This document shows, one piece after another, positions 26,825-35,422 of a stretch of DNA of 64,000 nt. The position numbers and the translations under genes are program-made. The DNA is from Paraplanobispora siamensis (GTDB lineage: Bacteria; Actinomycetota; Actinomycetes; Streptosporangiales; Streptosporangiaceae), in the NCBI RefSeq assembly GCF_016863175.1, contig NZ_BOOJ01000008.1, positions 186,001 to 250,000 of the forward strand. The letters are read 5' to 3'. The notes below the pieces were generated by a model. It saw nothing but the letters and a program-made list of their open reading frames with translations. It was not told the origin of the DNA and searched no databases. The first letter of the stretch is position 1. Each line of letters starts with the position of its first letter.

Positions 26825-26891
26825 GGCCCCTACATTGTCACAAGATAGAGGCTTCCCGGTCTTTCTACATTGTGACAATGTAGGGGCCATG
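26822..26891. promoter_or_regulatory. Mirror-symmetric divergent control region (perfect 22-bp inverted repeat)
   Basis: The arms 26822-26843 and 26870-26891 are exact reverse complements and each contains a start codon (ATG) with its AGGGG ribosome site and the sequence CTACATTGT. The right side also holds the local dyad ACATTGTGACAATGT, a likely PadR operator. The left side has only half of it. Only 26 bases separate the arms. Whichever strand is transcribed, the two mRNAs have the same 5' translation signal. Confidence 0.8.
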
Positions 26892-27599
26892 GGCGTTGCG
26901 ATCAGTGTGCGGGGCGTCAGCCGTGCCTACGGGCCGGCCAGGGCGCTGGACGAGGTCGACCTGGAGGTCGAGGCCGGTCAGGCGGTCGCCCTCATGGGCC
27001 CGTCCGGGGCGGGCAAGTCCACATTGCTCCACCTCGTCGGCGCGATGGACCTCCCTGACGGGGGCGAGGTCCATGTGGCCGGGGAGCGCGTCGACATCCT
27101 CAGACGCCGGGGCCTGGACAGGCACCGGCGCCGGGTCGGCTTCGTCTTCCAGCGCTTCCACCTGCTGCCCGCGCTGAGCGTGCTGGACAACGTGCTGGCC
27201 CCGGTGCTGCCGCACCGGGTGGACTTCGACCGCCGGGCCCGGGCCCGCGAGCTGCTGGAGGCGGTCGGGCTGGCGGACCGGGAGCGGGCGCTGCCCGGCG
27301 AGCTGTCCGGCGGTCAGCAGCAGCGGGTGGCCATCGCCCGCGCGCTGATCGGGCACCCGCCCCTGCTGCTGGCCGACGAGCCGACCGGCAACCTCGACAG
27401 CGTCACCGGCCAGGAGATCGTCGACCTGCTGTCCACCCTGCGCGAGGAGTACGGCATGACCATGCTGCTGGCTACCCACAACCCCGAGGTGGCGGCGGCG
27501 TGCGACCGGGTGGTGCGGATGCGCGACGGCCGGATCGCAGGTGACGACCGGGTGACGCCCGCCGAGAACGTCCTGGACCGGATCGGGCGGCTCGGGTGA
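26889..27599 (+). CDS. ABC transporter ATP-binding protein (MacB/LolD-like)
   Basis: The 236-residue ATPase has Walker A (GPSGAGKST), [15 protein letters not shown], Walker B ([12 protein letters not shown]) and the His switch in LATHNPEVA. ATG 26889 is in the right arm of the inverted repeat shared with padR. It ends with GTGA, overlapping the permease start. It powers the FtsX permease at 27596. Substrate unknown; PadR control suggests a drug, lipid or envelope stress response. Confidence 0.94.
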   Translation: MGVAISVRGVSRAYGPARALDEVDLEVEAGQAVALMGPSGAGKSTLLHLVGAMDLPDGGEVHVAGERVDILRRRGLDRHRRRVGFVFQRFHLLPALSVLDNVLAPVLPHRVDFDRRARARELLEAVGLADRERALPGELSGGQQQRVAIARALIGHPPLLLADEPTGNLDSVTGQEIVDLLSTLREEYGMTMLLATHNPEVAAACDRVVRMRDGRIAGDDRVTPAENVLDRIGRLG

Positions 27600-30370
27600 C
27601 CCGCCTGGTCTGGGCCCAGCTCCGCCACCGGGTCGGCCGGGCGCTGGTGCTGCTGCTCGGCGTCGTGGTCGCGGCCACCGCCTTCACCGTGCTGACCGGC
27701 ACCGCCGAGACCCAGCGCCTGGAGATCGTCGGCACGGTGGAGAAGAACTTCCGCTCGCAGTACGACGTCCTCGTCCGCCCCAAGGGCTCGGCCACCGCGC
27801 TGGAGCGCTCGCAGGGGCTGGTGCGCGCCAACTACCTGTCGGGCATCTTCGGCGGGATCAGCATGGAGCAGTACGAGAAGATCAAGGAGATCAACGGCGT
27901 CGAGATCGCCGCCCCCATCGCCATGATCGGTTATGTCGTGCTGGGCGGGACCGAGGCGATCGACGTGACGGACCTGCTGCATGAGGGCGACCGCACCATG
28001 TTCCGGGTGGAGCGCACCCGGGTCACCGACCGGGGCCTGACCCGCATCCCCTTCCGGCAGCCGCAGTACGAGTACTTCACCCGCCGCCCGATCGACCTCG
28101 ACTTCCAGGAGCTCAGGCAGCGCAACGCCACTTTCGTCATGGGGGCCCAGGAGGTGCTCCCGAGCGGCCGGCAGGCCCCGCTGAAGACCTCGCTCGGCTG
28201 GTCGGAGGATCCGGCGAAGGCGAGTCCCTTCCCCGCCGAGGCGGCGCTTCCGGTCGTCAACCACTGGTCGCTGAAGACGGGCTGGGGAGAGTTCGACCCC
28301 TCGAACATCGGCCTGCGGACCGGGCGGGCGACTGTCGTGATCAGCCAGGGCTTCCCGTTCGTGCTCGCCGCCGTCGACCCGGCCGCGGAGGCCCGGTTGA
28401 CCGGACTGGACCGCGCGATGGCGCAGGGCCGATACCTCAAGAACGACACGCCCCGGGACACCTCCCGCGAGGTCAAGCTGCTCGCCTCGTCGGTTCCCTA
28501 CGCCGACCAGCAGGACGAGATCGTGATCCGCAGGCTGCCCGAGGAGGCGGCGGACAAGGTCGTCGACGGGGTGCCGTCCGGGAAGTTCCTGCCCTACCTG
28601 GACAAGCGCCGGGGCGAGGTGGTCAAGCGGGTGACGATCGGCGCCGGGCAGGTTTACGAGCGGATGCTCAAGCAGTGGTCGGACATCCCCCGGGGGCATT
28701 TCCATCCGTTGAAGCGCTACTGGACCTCGGGGCCCACCGCCTACCGCGAGCAGGGCGGGCGCAGGCTCGCCGCCCTCCCGGTGCGCAACGCGCCGCAGAC
28801 CTGGAAGAACCCGTCCGCCGACGAGGAGGGGGGAGACGACTCGCCGATCGCGCCCGTGGGAGCGGCCGACACCCAGTTCCGTGAGCTGACCCCGAGGACG
28901 GTCGAGGGCATGATCACCGACGGGCTCACCACCCGCGTCGTCGGCCGGTTCGACCCCGCCGAGCTCCCCGGGTTCAGCGAGCTGACCCGGCTGCCGATGG
29001 AGACCTACAACCCGCCCGTCGCCAGGCCCGGCGACGCCCGGACCGCCGGCCTGCTCGGGAACCGGCCCCTGCTGCCCAACGACAACGTCGCCGGGTACCT
29101 CCAGGCCCCGCCGCTGCTGCTGGCCAACCTCCAGGAGATGGAGAAGATCGCCCGGATGACCGTGGGGCGGCCCACGGCGAAGGCGCCGCTGAGCGTGATC
29201 CGGGTGCGGGTCTCCGGCGTCGTGGGGACCGACCCGGTCAGCCGCGAGCGGATCAGCCAGGTCGCCCGGGACATCGTCGCCGCCACCGGCCTGGAGGTGG
29301 ACATCACCGTCGGCTCCTCGCCCTCGCCGGTCACCGTGGAGCTGCCCGCCGGATCCTTCGGCCGCCCCGCGCTCACCCTGGAGGAGGACTGGGTGAACAA
29401 GGGCGTCGCCTACCGGATCCTCAACGCCGCCGACCGCAAGTCGGTGGTCCTGTTCGTGCTGGTCCTGGCCGTGTGCGCGCTGTTCGTGCTGAACGGCGCG
29501 GCGGCGGCCGTGCGGGCCCGCCGGGCCGAGCTGGGGGTGCTCGCCTGCCTGGGCTGGTCGCGGCCGAAGCTGTTCGGGACCGTGCTGTCGGAGGTCGGCG
29601 CGATCGGCCTGCTGGCGGGTACGGCCTCAGCCGCCCTCGCCGGGCCGGTCGCCGCGTGGGCCGGGGTGGCCCCGCCGGGACAGCGGATCTGGCTGGCCGT
29701 CCCGGCGGCGGTGCTGCTGGCGCTGCTGGCGGGCCTGGTCCCGGCCTGGCGGGCCTCGCGGGTGCCGCCCGCGGAGGCGGTACGGCCCGCCGTACGGCTG
29801 CCGCGCCGGGCCCGCTCGCCGCGCGGGGTGGCCGGGCTCGCGCTGAGCGGGCTGACCCGGGTCCCCGGCCGGACCCTGCTGGGCGCGGCCACGCTCGCGG
29901 TCGCGGTCTTCGGGCTGACGGTCCTGCTCGGCGTCACCAACGGCTTCCGGGGCCGGGTGGTGGGCTCGCTGCTCGGCGACGCCATCGTGGTCCAGGCCCG
30001 TCCGGCCGACTACGCGGCGGTCGCGGTGATGTTCGCGCTGGCCGCCCTCGCCGTGGCCGACGTGCTCTATCTGGGCATGCGCGAGCGTGACACCGAACTG
30101 GCGGCGCTGCGCGGGTCCGGTTGGCCGGGCGGCGCGCTCGCCCGGCTGATCGTGCTGGAGGGGGCGGGCATCGGCCTGCTCGGGGCGCTGGCCGGGGCCG
30201 TGGGCGGGGCGGCGGCGTCGTTCGCGCTGACGGGCGGGCTGCCGGTCGCGGTGATCACGGGGGCGCTGGTCGCGGCGGGGGTCGCCGTCGCGCTGGCGGC
30301 CCTCGCCTCGGCCGCCCCCGCCCTGCTCGTCCAGCGTCTCCCGCTGGCGCGGATCCTCGCCCAGGAGTGA
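27596..30370 (+). CDS. ABC transporter permease with very large outer domain (FtsX family)
   Basis: The 924-residue protein has one N-terminal helix (ALVLLLGVVVAATAFTVL), then about 580 residues without helices that must lie outside the cell. FtsX helices follow (VVLFVLVLAVCALFVLNG, then AGLVPAWRASRVPPAEAV), then a second three-helix block with MRERDTELAALRGSGWPGG. The outer domain contains polar segments but no motif that I recognise. It is much longer than the MacB periplasmic domain. GTG 27596 overlaps the ATPase stop by four bases. The pair forms one exporter, probably repressed by the PadR protein at 26252. Confidence 0.88.
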   Translation: MTRLVWAQLRHRVGRALVLLLGVVVAATAFTVLTGTAETQRLEIVGTVEKNFRSQYDVLVRPKGSATALERSQGLVRANYLSGIFGGISMEQYEKIKEINGVEIAAPIAMIGYVVLGGTEAIDVTDLLHEGDRTMFRVERTRVTDRGLTRIPFRQPQYEYFTRRPIDLDFQELRQRNATFVMGAQEVLPSGRQAPLKTSLGWSEDPAKASPFPAEAALPVVNHWSLKTGWGEFDPSNIGLRTGRATVVISQGFPFVLAAVDPAAEARLTGLDRAMAQGRYLKNDTPRDTSREVKLLASSVPYADQQDEIVIRRLPEEAADKVVDGVPSGKFLPYLDKRRGEVVKRVTIGAGQVYERMLKQWSDIPRGHFHPLKRYWTSGPTAYREQGGRRLAALPVRNAPQTWKNPSADEEGGDDSPIAPVGAADTQFRELTPRTVEGMITDGLTTRVVGRFDPAELPGFSELTRLPMETYNPPVARPGDARTAGLLGNRPLLPNDNVAGYLQAPPLLLANLQEMEKIARMTVGRPTAKAPLSVIRVRVSGVVGTDPVSRERISQVARDIVAATGLEVDITVGSSPSPVTVELPAGSFGRPALTLEEDWVNKGVAYRILNAADRKSVVLFVLVLAVCALFVLNGAAAAVRARRAELGVLACLGWSRPKLFGTVLSEVGAIGLLAGTASAALAGPVAAWAGVAPPGQRIWLAVPAAVLLALLAGLVPAWRASRVPPAEAVRPAVRLPRRARSPRGVAGLALSGLTRVPGRTLLGAATLAVAVFGLTVLLGVTNGFRGRVVGSLLGDAIVVQARPADYAAVAVMFALAALAVADVLYLGMRERDTELAALRGSGWPGGALARLIVLEGAGIGLLGALAGAVGGAAASFALTGGLPVAVITGALVAAGVAVALAALASAAPALLVQRLPLARILAQE

Positions 30371-30421
30371 GCGGGAGGAGATCGTCCGGAGGGAGTCGCG
30401 TCTCCTGCGGGGGATCTCCGG

Positions 30422-31117
30422 TCAGCGGCGGATGTGGTCGACCAGGCCGGTGAACAGGGCGCACTCCTCGTCGGCCTCCGGGTGCCACTGCACCCCCACC
30501 GCGAAGGGATGGCCCTCCAGCTCGGCGGCCTCGACCGTGCCGTCCTCGGCGCGGGCGGTCACGGTCAGGCCCTCGCCCGGCCGGTCGATCGCCTGGTGGT
30601 GGTAGTGGGCCACGTCCGCGGTCCCGGCTCCCAGGATCTCCGCGACCCGGCTGCCCGGCGTCAGCCATACGGGCATGCGGCCGAAGCGGCCCGGGGCCGG
30701 GGCGTGGTCGCCGTGTCCCACCACGTCGGGCACGTGCTGGTGCAGCGTGCCGCCCAGGACCGTGTTGAGGACCTGCAGGCCCCGGCAGACGCCCAGGAGG
30801 GGCAGGCCGCGGTCGAGGGCGGCGCGGACCAGACTCAGCTCCGCGTCGTCACGGAACCCCCGGACGTAGCCGGTCCGCTCGTGCGGCGGCTCGCCGTACC
30901 GCGCGGGGTCGATGTCGCCGCCACCCGCCACGATCAGCCCGTCCAGCCGCCCGGCCAGTTCGGCCGGGTCGCCCGCCGGGGGCAGGATCACCGGCTGGCC
31001 GCCCGCGCGCACCACGTGCTCGACGTAGCCGTACGGCAGCAGCGCGGCGGTCGTCTCCCAAACGGTGAAGCGCGCGGGCTCGACGTAGCAGGTGATGCCG
31101 ATGACGGGACGGGACAC
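30422..31117 (-). CDS. Gamma-glutamyl hydrolase, class C26 amidotransferase fold (PuuD-like)
   Basis: The 231-residue enzyme is of the PuuD/peptidase C26 type, which cleaves gamma-glutamyl amides in the cytoplasm. The nucleophile is Cys111 in LGVCRGLQVLN, and His211/Glu213 are in GVQWHPEA. The upstream genes encode a glutamine synthetase-like ligase, an aldehyde dehydrogenase and an SDR, all on the same strand with gaps of 2-12 bases. In such operons it performs the last step, freeing glutamate from a gamma-glutamylated acid. If the pathway handles ethanolamine the other product would be glycine; if putrescine, GABA. Confidence 0.85.
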   Translation of the reverse strand: MSRPVIGITCYVEPARFTVWETTAALLPYGYVEHVVRAGGQPVILPPAGDPAELAGRLDGLIVAGGGDIDPARYGEPPHERTGYVRGFRDDAELSLVRAALDRGLPLLGVCRGLQVLNTVLGGTLHQHVPDVVGHGDHAPAPGRFGRMPVWLTPGSRVAEILGAGTADVAHYHHQAIDRPGEGLTVTARAEDGTVEAAELEGHPFAVGVQWHPEADEECALFTGLVDHIRR

Positions 31118-31129
31118 GGCGGCCGCCCC

Positions 31130-31894
31130 TCACAGCGGGGTGACGTAGGCGCCGGAGATGCCGCCGTCCACCAGGAACTCCGCGCCGGTGACGAAGCTCG
31201 CGTCGTCGGAGGCCAGGAAGGCCACCGCCGCGGCGATCTCGGAGGCCTCGGCGAAGCGGCCGAGCGGGATGTGCACCAGGCGGCGCTGGGCCCGCTCGGG
31301 GTCCTTGGCGAACAGCTCCTGCAGCAGCGGGGTGTTCACCGGCCCCGGGCACAGCGCGTTGACCCGGATGCCCTCGCGGGCGAACTGCACGCCCAGCTCG
31401 CGCGACATCGCCAGCACCCCGCCCTTGGAGGCGGTGTAGGAGATCTGCGAGGTCGCCGAGCCCATCACCGCCACGAACGACGCCGTGTTGATGATCGAGC
31501 CCCTGCCCTGCCGCTGCATGTACGGGATCACGTGCTTGCAGCACAGGTAGACGCTGGTCAGGTTGACCTCCTGGACCCGGCGCCAGGCGTCGATGCCCGT
31601 CGACAGGATGGAGTCGTCCTCCGGCGGGGAGATGCCCGCGTTGTTGAAGGCGATGTCCACGCCGCCGTAGGCGTCGAAGGCGGTCTGGTACATCCGCGCG
31701 ACGTCGTCCTCGTCCGTGACGTCCGCCTTCACGAACATCCCGCCCACCTCGGCGGCGGCCTTGGCCCCGGCCGGCTCGTCGACGTCGACGCACACCACCC
31801 GGGCGCCCTCCAGGGCGAAGCGGTGCGCGGTGGCCAGGCCGATCCCGCTCCCGGCGCCGGTGATGACGGCCACTCGGTCCTGCAGGCGCTGCAT
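31130..31894 (-). CDS. Short-chain dehydrogenase/reductase, probable alcohol dehydrogenase of the gamma-glutamyl operon
   Basis: The 254-residue classical SDR binds NAD(P) through TGAGSGIG (residues 12-19) and has NNAG and the catalytic Ser139/Tyr153/Lys157 (YTASK). Asp37 and neighbours (VVCVDVDE) after beta-strand 2 suggest NAD preference. It sits between the aldehyde dehydrogenase and the C26 hydrolase with gaps of 6 and 12 bases. A polyamine route would need an amine oxidase or aminotransferase at this step, but an alcohol dehydrogenase suits gamma-glutamylethanolamide. That role is inferred. Confidence 0.85.
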   Translation of the reverse strand: MQRLQDRVAVITGAGSGIGLATAHRFALEGARVVCVDVDEPAGAKAAAEVGGMFVKADVTDEDDVARMYQTAFDAYGGVDIAFNNAGISPPEDDSILSTGIDAWRRVQEVNLTSVYLCCKHVIPYMQRQGRGSIINTASFVAVMGSATSQISYTASKGGVLAMSRELGVQFAREGIRVNALCPGPVNTPLLQELFAKDPERAQRRLVHIPLGRFAEASEIAAAVAFLASDDASFVTGAEFLVDGGISGAYVTPL

Positions 31895-31900
31895 ATCCCC

Positions 31901-33244
31901 TCATTCCTCCGAAATGAAGACGTTCTTGGTCTCGGTGAAGGCGGCCAGGGCGTCGGGCCCCAGCTCGCGGCCCAGCCCCGACTGCTTGAAGCCGCCGAAC
32001 GGGGTCCAGTAGCGCACCGACGAGTGGGAGTTGACGCTCAGGTTGCCCGCCTCGACGGCCCGCGCCATCCGCAGCGCCCGGCCGACGTCACGGGTCCAGA
32101 TGGACCCGCTCAGGCCGTAGCGCGTGTCGTTGGCGATGCGCACGGCCTGCTCCTCCCCGTCGAAGGGCACGACCGACACCACGGGACCGAAGATCTCCTC
32201 GACGAACGCCGGGTCGTCCGGCTCGGGGGTCAGCACCGTGGCCGGGAACCAGAAGCCCGGCCCCGGGGGACAGGAGCCCTGCAGGTACGGCGTGCCGGAG
32301 ACGAAGGAGGCCACCCGGTCGCGGTGCGCGGAGCTGATCAGCGGGCCCATCTCGGTGCCCTCGTCGAGCGGGTCGCCGACCTTGACCCCGAGCACCGCCG
32401 CGGAGAGCCGCTCCATGAACTCGTCGTAGACCGAATGCTCCACCAGGATCCGGGAGCGCGCGCAGCAGTCCTGGCCCGCGTTGTCGAAGACCGCGTACGG
32501 CGCGGTGGCGGCGGCCCTGGCCACGTCGGCGTCGGCGAAGACGATGTTGGCGCTCTTGCCGCCCAGCTCCAGTGTGAGCCGCTTGACCTGCCCGGCGCAC
32601 GTGGCCGCGATCTGCTTGCCCACCTCGGTCGAGCCGGTGAACACGATCTTCGCCACGTCCGGGTGCCCGGCCAGCCGGGCGCCGGCCACCTCGCCCTCGC
32701 CGGGCAGGACCTGGAGCACCCCCTCGGGGAGGCCCGCGGCCAGGGCCAGCTCGGCCAGGCGCAGCGCGGTCAGCGGCGTCTGCTCGGCGGGCTTGACCAC
32801 CACCGTGTTGCCGGCCGCCAGGGCCGGGGCGACCCCCCAGGTCATGATGACCATCGGGAAGTTCCACGGCACGATCACCCCGACCACGCCCAGCGGCTCG
32901 GCGAAGGTGACGTCCAGGCCGCCGGGCACCGGGATCTGCTTGCCGTGGTTGCGCTCGGGCGCCCCGGCGTAGAAGTCCAGCACGTCGCGGACGTTGCCCG
33001 CCTCCCAGCGGGCGTTGCCGATGGTGTGCCCGGCGTTGGCGACCTCCAGGGCGGCCAGCTCGGCGGCGTGGGCGTCCACCAGCGCCGCGAACCGGCGCAG
33101 CAGCCGGGCGCGGTCGCCGGGGGCGACCTTCCGCCAGGACGCGAACGCGGCCCTGGCCTGCTCCACCGCGCGGTCCACCTCGGCCGCACCGGCGAGCTCC
33201 ACCTCGGCGACGACCTCCTCGGTCGCCGGATTCAGGATCTTCAT
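31901..33244 (-). CDS. NAD(P)-dependent aldehyde dehydrogenase
   Basis: The 447-residue enzyme oxidises an aldehyde to an acid. It shows PWNFP, the NAD-binding FTGSTEVG, the general base Glu226 in LELGGKS and the catalytic Cys260 in NAGQDCCARSR. Two cysteines follow one another. It is slightly shorter than the usual 470-490 because the N-terminus starts at ILNPATEE. The start lies two bases after the stop of the glutamine synthetase-like gene. In this operon it probably oxidises a gamma-glutamyl aldehyde, PuuC-like. Confidence 0.92.
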   Translation of the reverse strand: MKILNPATEEVVAEVELAGAAEVDRAVEQARAAFASWRKVAPGDRARLLRRFAALVDAHAAELAALEVANAGHTIGNARWEAGNVRDVLDFYAGAPERNHGKQIPVPGGLDVTFAEPLGVVGVIVPWNFPMVIMTWGVAPALAAGNTVVVKPAEQTPLTALRLAELALAAGLPEGVLQVLPGEGEVAGARLAGHPDVAKIVFTGSTEVGKQIAATCAGQVKRLTLELGGKSANIVFADADVARAAATAPYAVFDNAGQDCCARSRILVEHSVYDEFMERLSAAVLGVKVGDPLDEGTEMGPLISSAHRDRVASFVSGTPYLQGSCPPGPGFWFPATVLTPEPDDPAFVEEIFGPVVSVVPFDGEEQAVRIANDTRYGLSGSIWTRDVGRALRMARAVEAGNLSVNSHSSVRYWTPFGGFKQSGLGRELGPDALAAFTETKNVFISEE

Positions 33245-33246
33245 CG

Positions 33247-34590
33247 TCACATCCGCTCGAATCCCCGGAACAGCTCCCAGTCGGTCACCGCCGCCTCGAA
33301 GGCGGTCAGCTCGACTCTGGCGTTGTTGGCGTAGTGGGCCACGACCTCCTCGCCGAAGGCCTCCTGCGCGACCTCCGAGCCCTCCCACAGCGTCAGGGCG
33401 TCCCGCAGGGTGTGCGGGACGGTGTCGGCGCCCGAGGCGTAGGCGTTGCCGGTGAACGCCTCCTCCAGCTCCAGCCCGTTGTCGATCCCGTGCAGCCCGG
33501 CCGCGATCATCGCCGCCACCGCCAGGTAGGGGTTGACGTCGCCGCCGGGCACCCGGTTCTCCACGCGCAGCGACGGCCCGTGCCCGACCAGGCGCATCGC
33601 GCAGGTCCGGTTGTCCACGCCCCACTTGACCGCGGTGGGGGCGAAGCTGCCCGGCACGTACCGCTTGTAGGAGTTGATGTTCGGCGCGTGCATCAGGGTC
33701 AGCTCGCGCAGGCAGGCGAGCTGCCCGGCGATGAAGCTCCGCCCGGTCTCGGAGAGTCCGTGCGGGCCGTCGCCGGCCATGACCGGCTCGCCGTCGCCGG
33801 AGCGCAGCGACAGGTGGATGTGGCAGGAGTTGCCCTCACGCTGGTTCGGCTTGGCCATGAAGGTGATCGACATGCCCTCCTGGGCGGCGATCTCCTTGGC
33901 GCCGTTCTTGTAGACGGCATGGTTGTCGCAGGTGGCCAGGGCCTCGGTGAAGCGGAAGGCGATCTCGTGCTGACCGAGGTTGCACTCGCCCTTGGCGGAC
34001 TCGACGTACATCCCCGCGCCCTCCATGTCGAGCCTGATGCGGCGCAGCAGCGGCTCGATCCTGGCGGTGCCGAGCAGGGAGTAGTCGACGTTGTAGAGGT
34101 TGGCGGGGTTCATGTCCCGGTAGCCCCTGCGCCAGGCGTCCTCGTAGCTGTCGTTGTAGACGACGAACTCCAGCTCGGTCCCGACGAACGCCCGCCACCC
34201 CCGCTCGGCCAGCCGGTCGAGCTGCCGGCGCAGGACCTGCCGGGGCGAGGCGGGCACGGCCGAGCCGTCCTCCCACACCAGGTCGGCCATGAGCATGGCC
34301 GTACCCTCCTGCCATGGCACACGGCGCAGGGTGGACAGGTCGGGCCGCATCACGAAGTCCCCGTACCCCCGATCCCAGGACGACATCGCGTAGCCGTCCA
34401 CCGTGTTCATGTCCACGTCCACCGCGAGCAGGTAACTGCAGCCCTCCGAGGCGTGGTCCAGCACCTCCTCCAGGAAGTAGCGCGCGGACAGCCGTTTGCC
34501 CTGCAACCGCCCCTGCATGTCGGCGATCGCCAGCAACACCGTGTCGATCCGTCCCGCCGCCACCTCGTCGCGAAGCTCGCTGAGGTCCAC
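33247..34590 (-). CDS. Glutamine synthetase-like gamma-glutamylamide ligase (GlnA3/GlnA4 type)
   Basis: The 447-residue enzyme is of the type III/beta-grasp GS family. It has the metal/glutamate-binding GTELEFVVY, SAKGECNLGQHEIAFR, PNQREGNSCHIHLSL and RVENRVPGGDVNPYLAVAA. Biosynthetic GlnA motifs around the adenylylation Tyr are absent. Relatives in Streptomyces ligate glutamate to polyamines (GlnA3) or ethanolamine (GlnA4) for catabolism. With an SDR and an aldehyde dehydrogenase but no amine oxidase or aminotransferase nearby, ethanolamine is the more likely substrate. First gene of the four-gene operon, divergent from a GntR regulator. Confidence 0.85.
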   Translation of the reverse strand: MDLSELRDEVAAGRIDTVLLAIADMQGRLQGKRLSARYFLEEVLDHASEGCSYLLAVDVDMNTVDGYAMSSWDRGYGDFVMRPDLSTLRRVPWQEGTAMLMADLVWEDGSAVPASPRQVLRRQLDRLAERGWRAFVGTELEFVVYNDSYEDAWRRGYRDMNPANLYNVDYSLLGTARIEPLLRRIRLDMEGAGMYVESAKGECNLGQHEIAFRFTEALATCDNHAVYKNGAKEIAAQEGMSITFMAKPNQREGNSCHIHLSLRSGDGEPVMAGDGPHGLSETGRSFIAGQLACLRELTLMHAPNINSYKRYVPGSFAPTAVKWGVDNRTCAMRLVGHGPSLRVENRVPGGDVNPYLAVAAMIAAGLHGIDNGLELEEAFTGNAYASGADTVPHTLRDALTLWEGSEVAQEAFGEEVVAHYANNARVELTAFEAAVTDWELFRGFERM

Positions 34591-34623
34591 GCCGCCCTCC
34601 TCGCCGGAGACTTATTGGGCTAG

Positions 34624-34636
34624 TGTCAGACCATTG
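34624..34636. promoter_or_regulatory. Possible GntR/FadR operator between the divergent genes
   Basis: GTCAGAC at 34625-34631 is a near-perfect odd palindrome, extended on both sides as TGTCAGACCA. It lies within the 102-bp divergent region between the GS-like operon and the GntR regulator. FadR-subfamily operators often have GT-rich half-sites of this kind. The evidence is one weak dyad only. Confidence 0.25.
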
Positions 34637-34692
34637 ATGTGCACGGAGGTTTCGCTTGTCAAGAGCCGGAGGGGAGATTGGACGAGTCGCCG

Positions 34693-35409
34693 ATGCTGAC
34701 GACCGTGCTGCGACCGGTGCGGGCGGGCAACGCCTTCGAGGAGACCGTGGAACGGCTGCTCCAGGCCATCAAACTCGGGGCCGTCGTCGAGAAGCTGCCG
34801 CCCGAGCGCGAGCTCGCCGCCCAGCTCGGGATCAGCCGCGTCACCCTGCGCGAGGCGATCCGCGCGCTGCAGGAGGCCGGCTACCTCGACGTACGGCGGG
34901 GCAGGTACGGCGGCGCGTTCGTCACCTACACCCCGCCCCCGCCCCGCCAGGAGGACCTGCGCCGGGCCGTGGCCGACATGGGCACCGACGACCTGGCCGA
35001 CGCGCTCACCTTCCGGATGGCCGTCGAGTGCGGCGCGGCGCAGGTGCTGGCCGCCACCGCGTCGGCCGGACGGCTGAGCCGGGAGCGGCGCGAGGAGCTG
35101 CGCCGGCGCCTGCAGGAGGTCAACTCCGCGAGCCCGGACGACTACCGCCGTCTGGACACCGCCTTCCACCTGGCCATCGCCGAGCTGAGCGGCTCCCCGC
35201 TGCTGGCCGCCGCCTGCGCCGACGCCCGCCTGCGGGTCACCGACCTGCTCAACGCCATCCCGGTGCTCCAGCGCAACATCGAGCACGCGGCCGCGCAGCA
35301 CGAGGCGATCGTGGAGGCGATCCTGGCCGGGGACACCGACGCCGCCGGCCGCGCGGTGGCCGAACATCTGGAGGCGACGGCGGCGCTCCTGCGGGGCTTC
35401 CTCGCATAG
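34693..35409 (+). CDS. GntR-family (FadR/FCD subfamily) transcriptional regulator
   Basis: The 238-residue protein has an N-terminal winged helix (LPPERELAAQLGISRVTLRE, then AIRALQEAGYLDVRRGRYGG). An all-helical FCD effector domain follows, with metal-binding-type residues in DYRRLDTAFHLAIAELSG and AAAQHEAIVEAILAGD. It is divergent from the gamma-glutamyl operon and probably represses it, releasing in response to a pathway intermediate. The start is uncertain: ATG 34693 fits the domain, TTG 34678 is three bases after GGAGGGG, and GTG 34639 is also in frame. Confidence 0.88.
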   Translation: MLTTVLRPVRAGNAFEETVERLLQAIKLGAVVEKLPPERELAAQLGISRVTLREAIRALQEAGYLDVRRGRYGGAFVTYTPPPPRQEDLRRAVADMGTDDLADALTFRMAVECGAAQVLAATASAGRLSRERREELRRRLQEVNSASPDDYRRLDTAFHLAIAELSGSPLLAAACADARLRVTDLLNAIPVLQRNIEHAAAQHEAIVEAILAGDTDAAGRAVAEHLEATAALLRGFLA

Positions 35410-35422
35410 CCTGGACGGACTG
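35407..35422 (+). promoter_or_regulatory. Leaderless promoter candidate for the membrane protein at 35422
   Basis: TAGCCT at 35407-35412 overlaps the stop of the upstream regulator gene and ends nine bases before GTG 35422. No ribosome site precedes this GTG. Confidence 0.35.
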
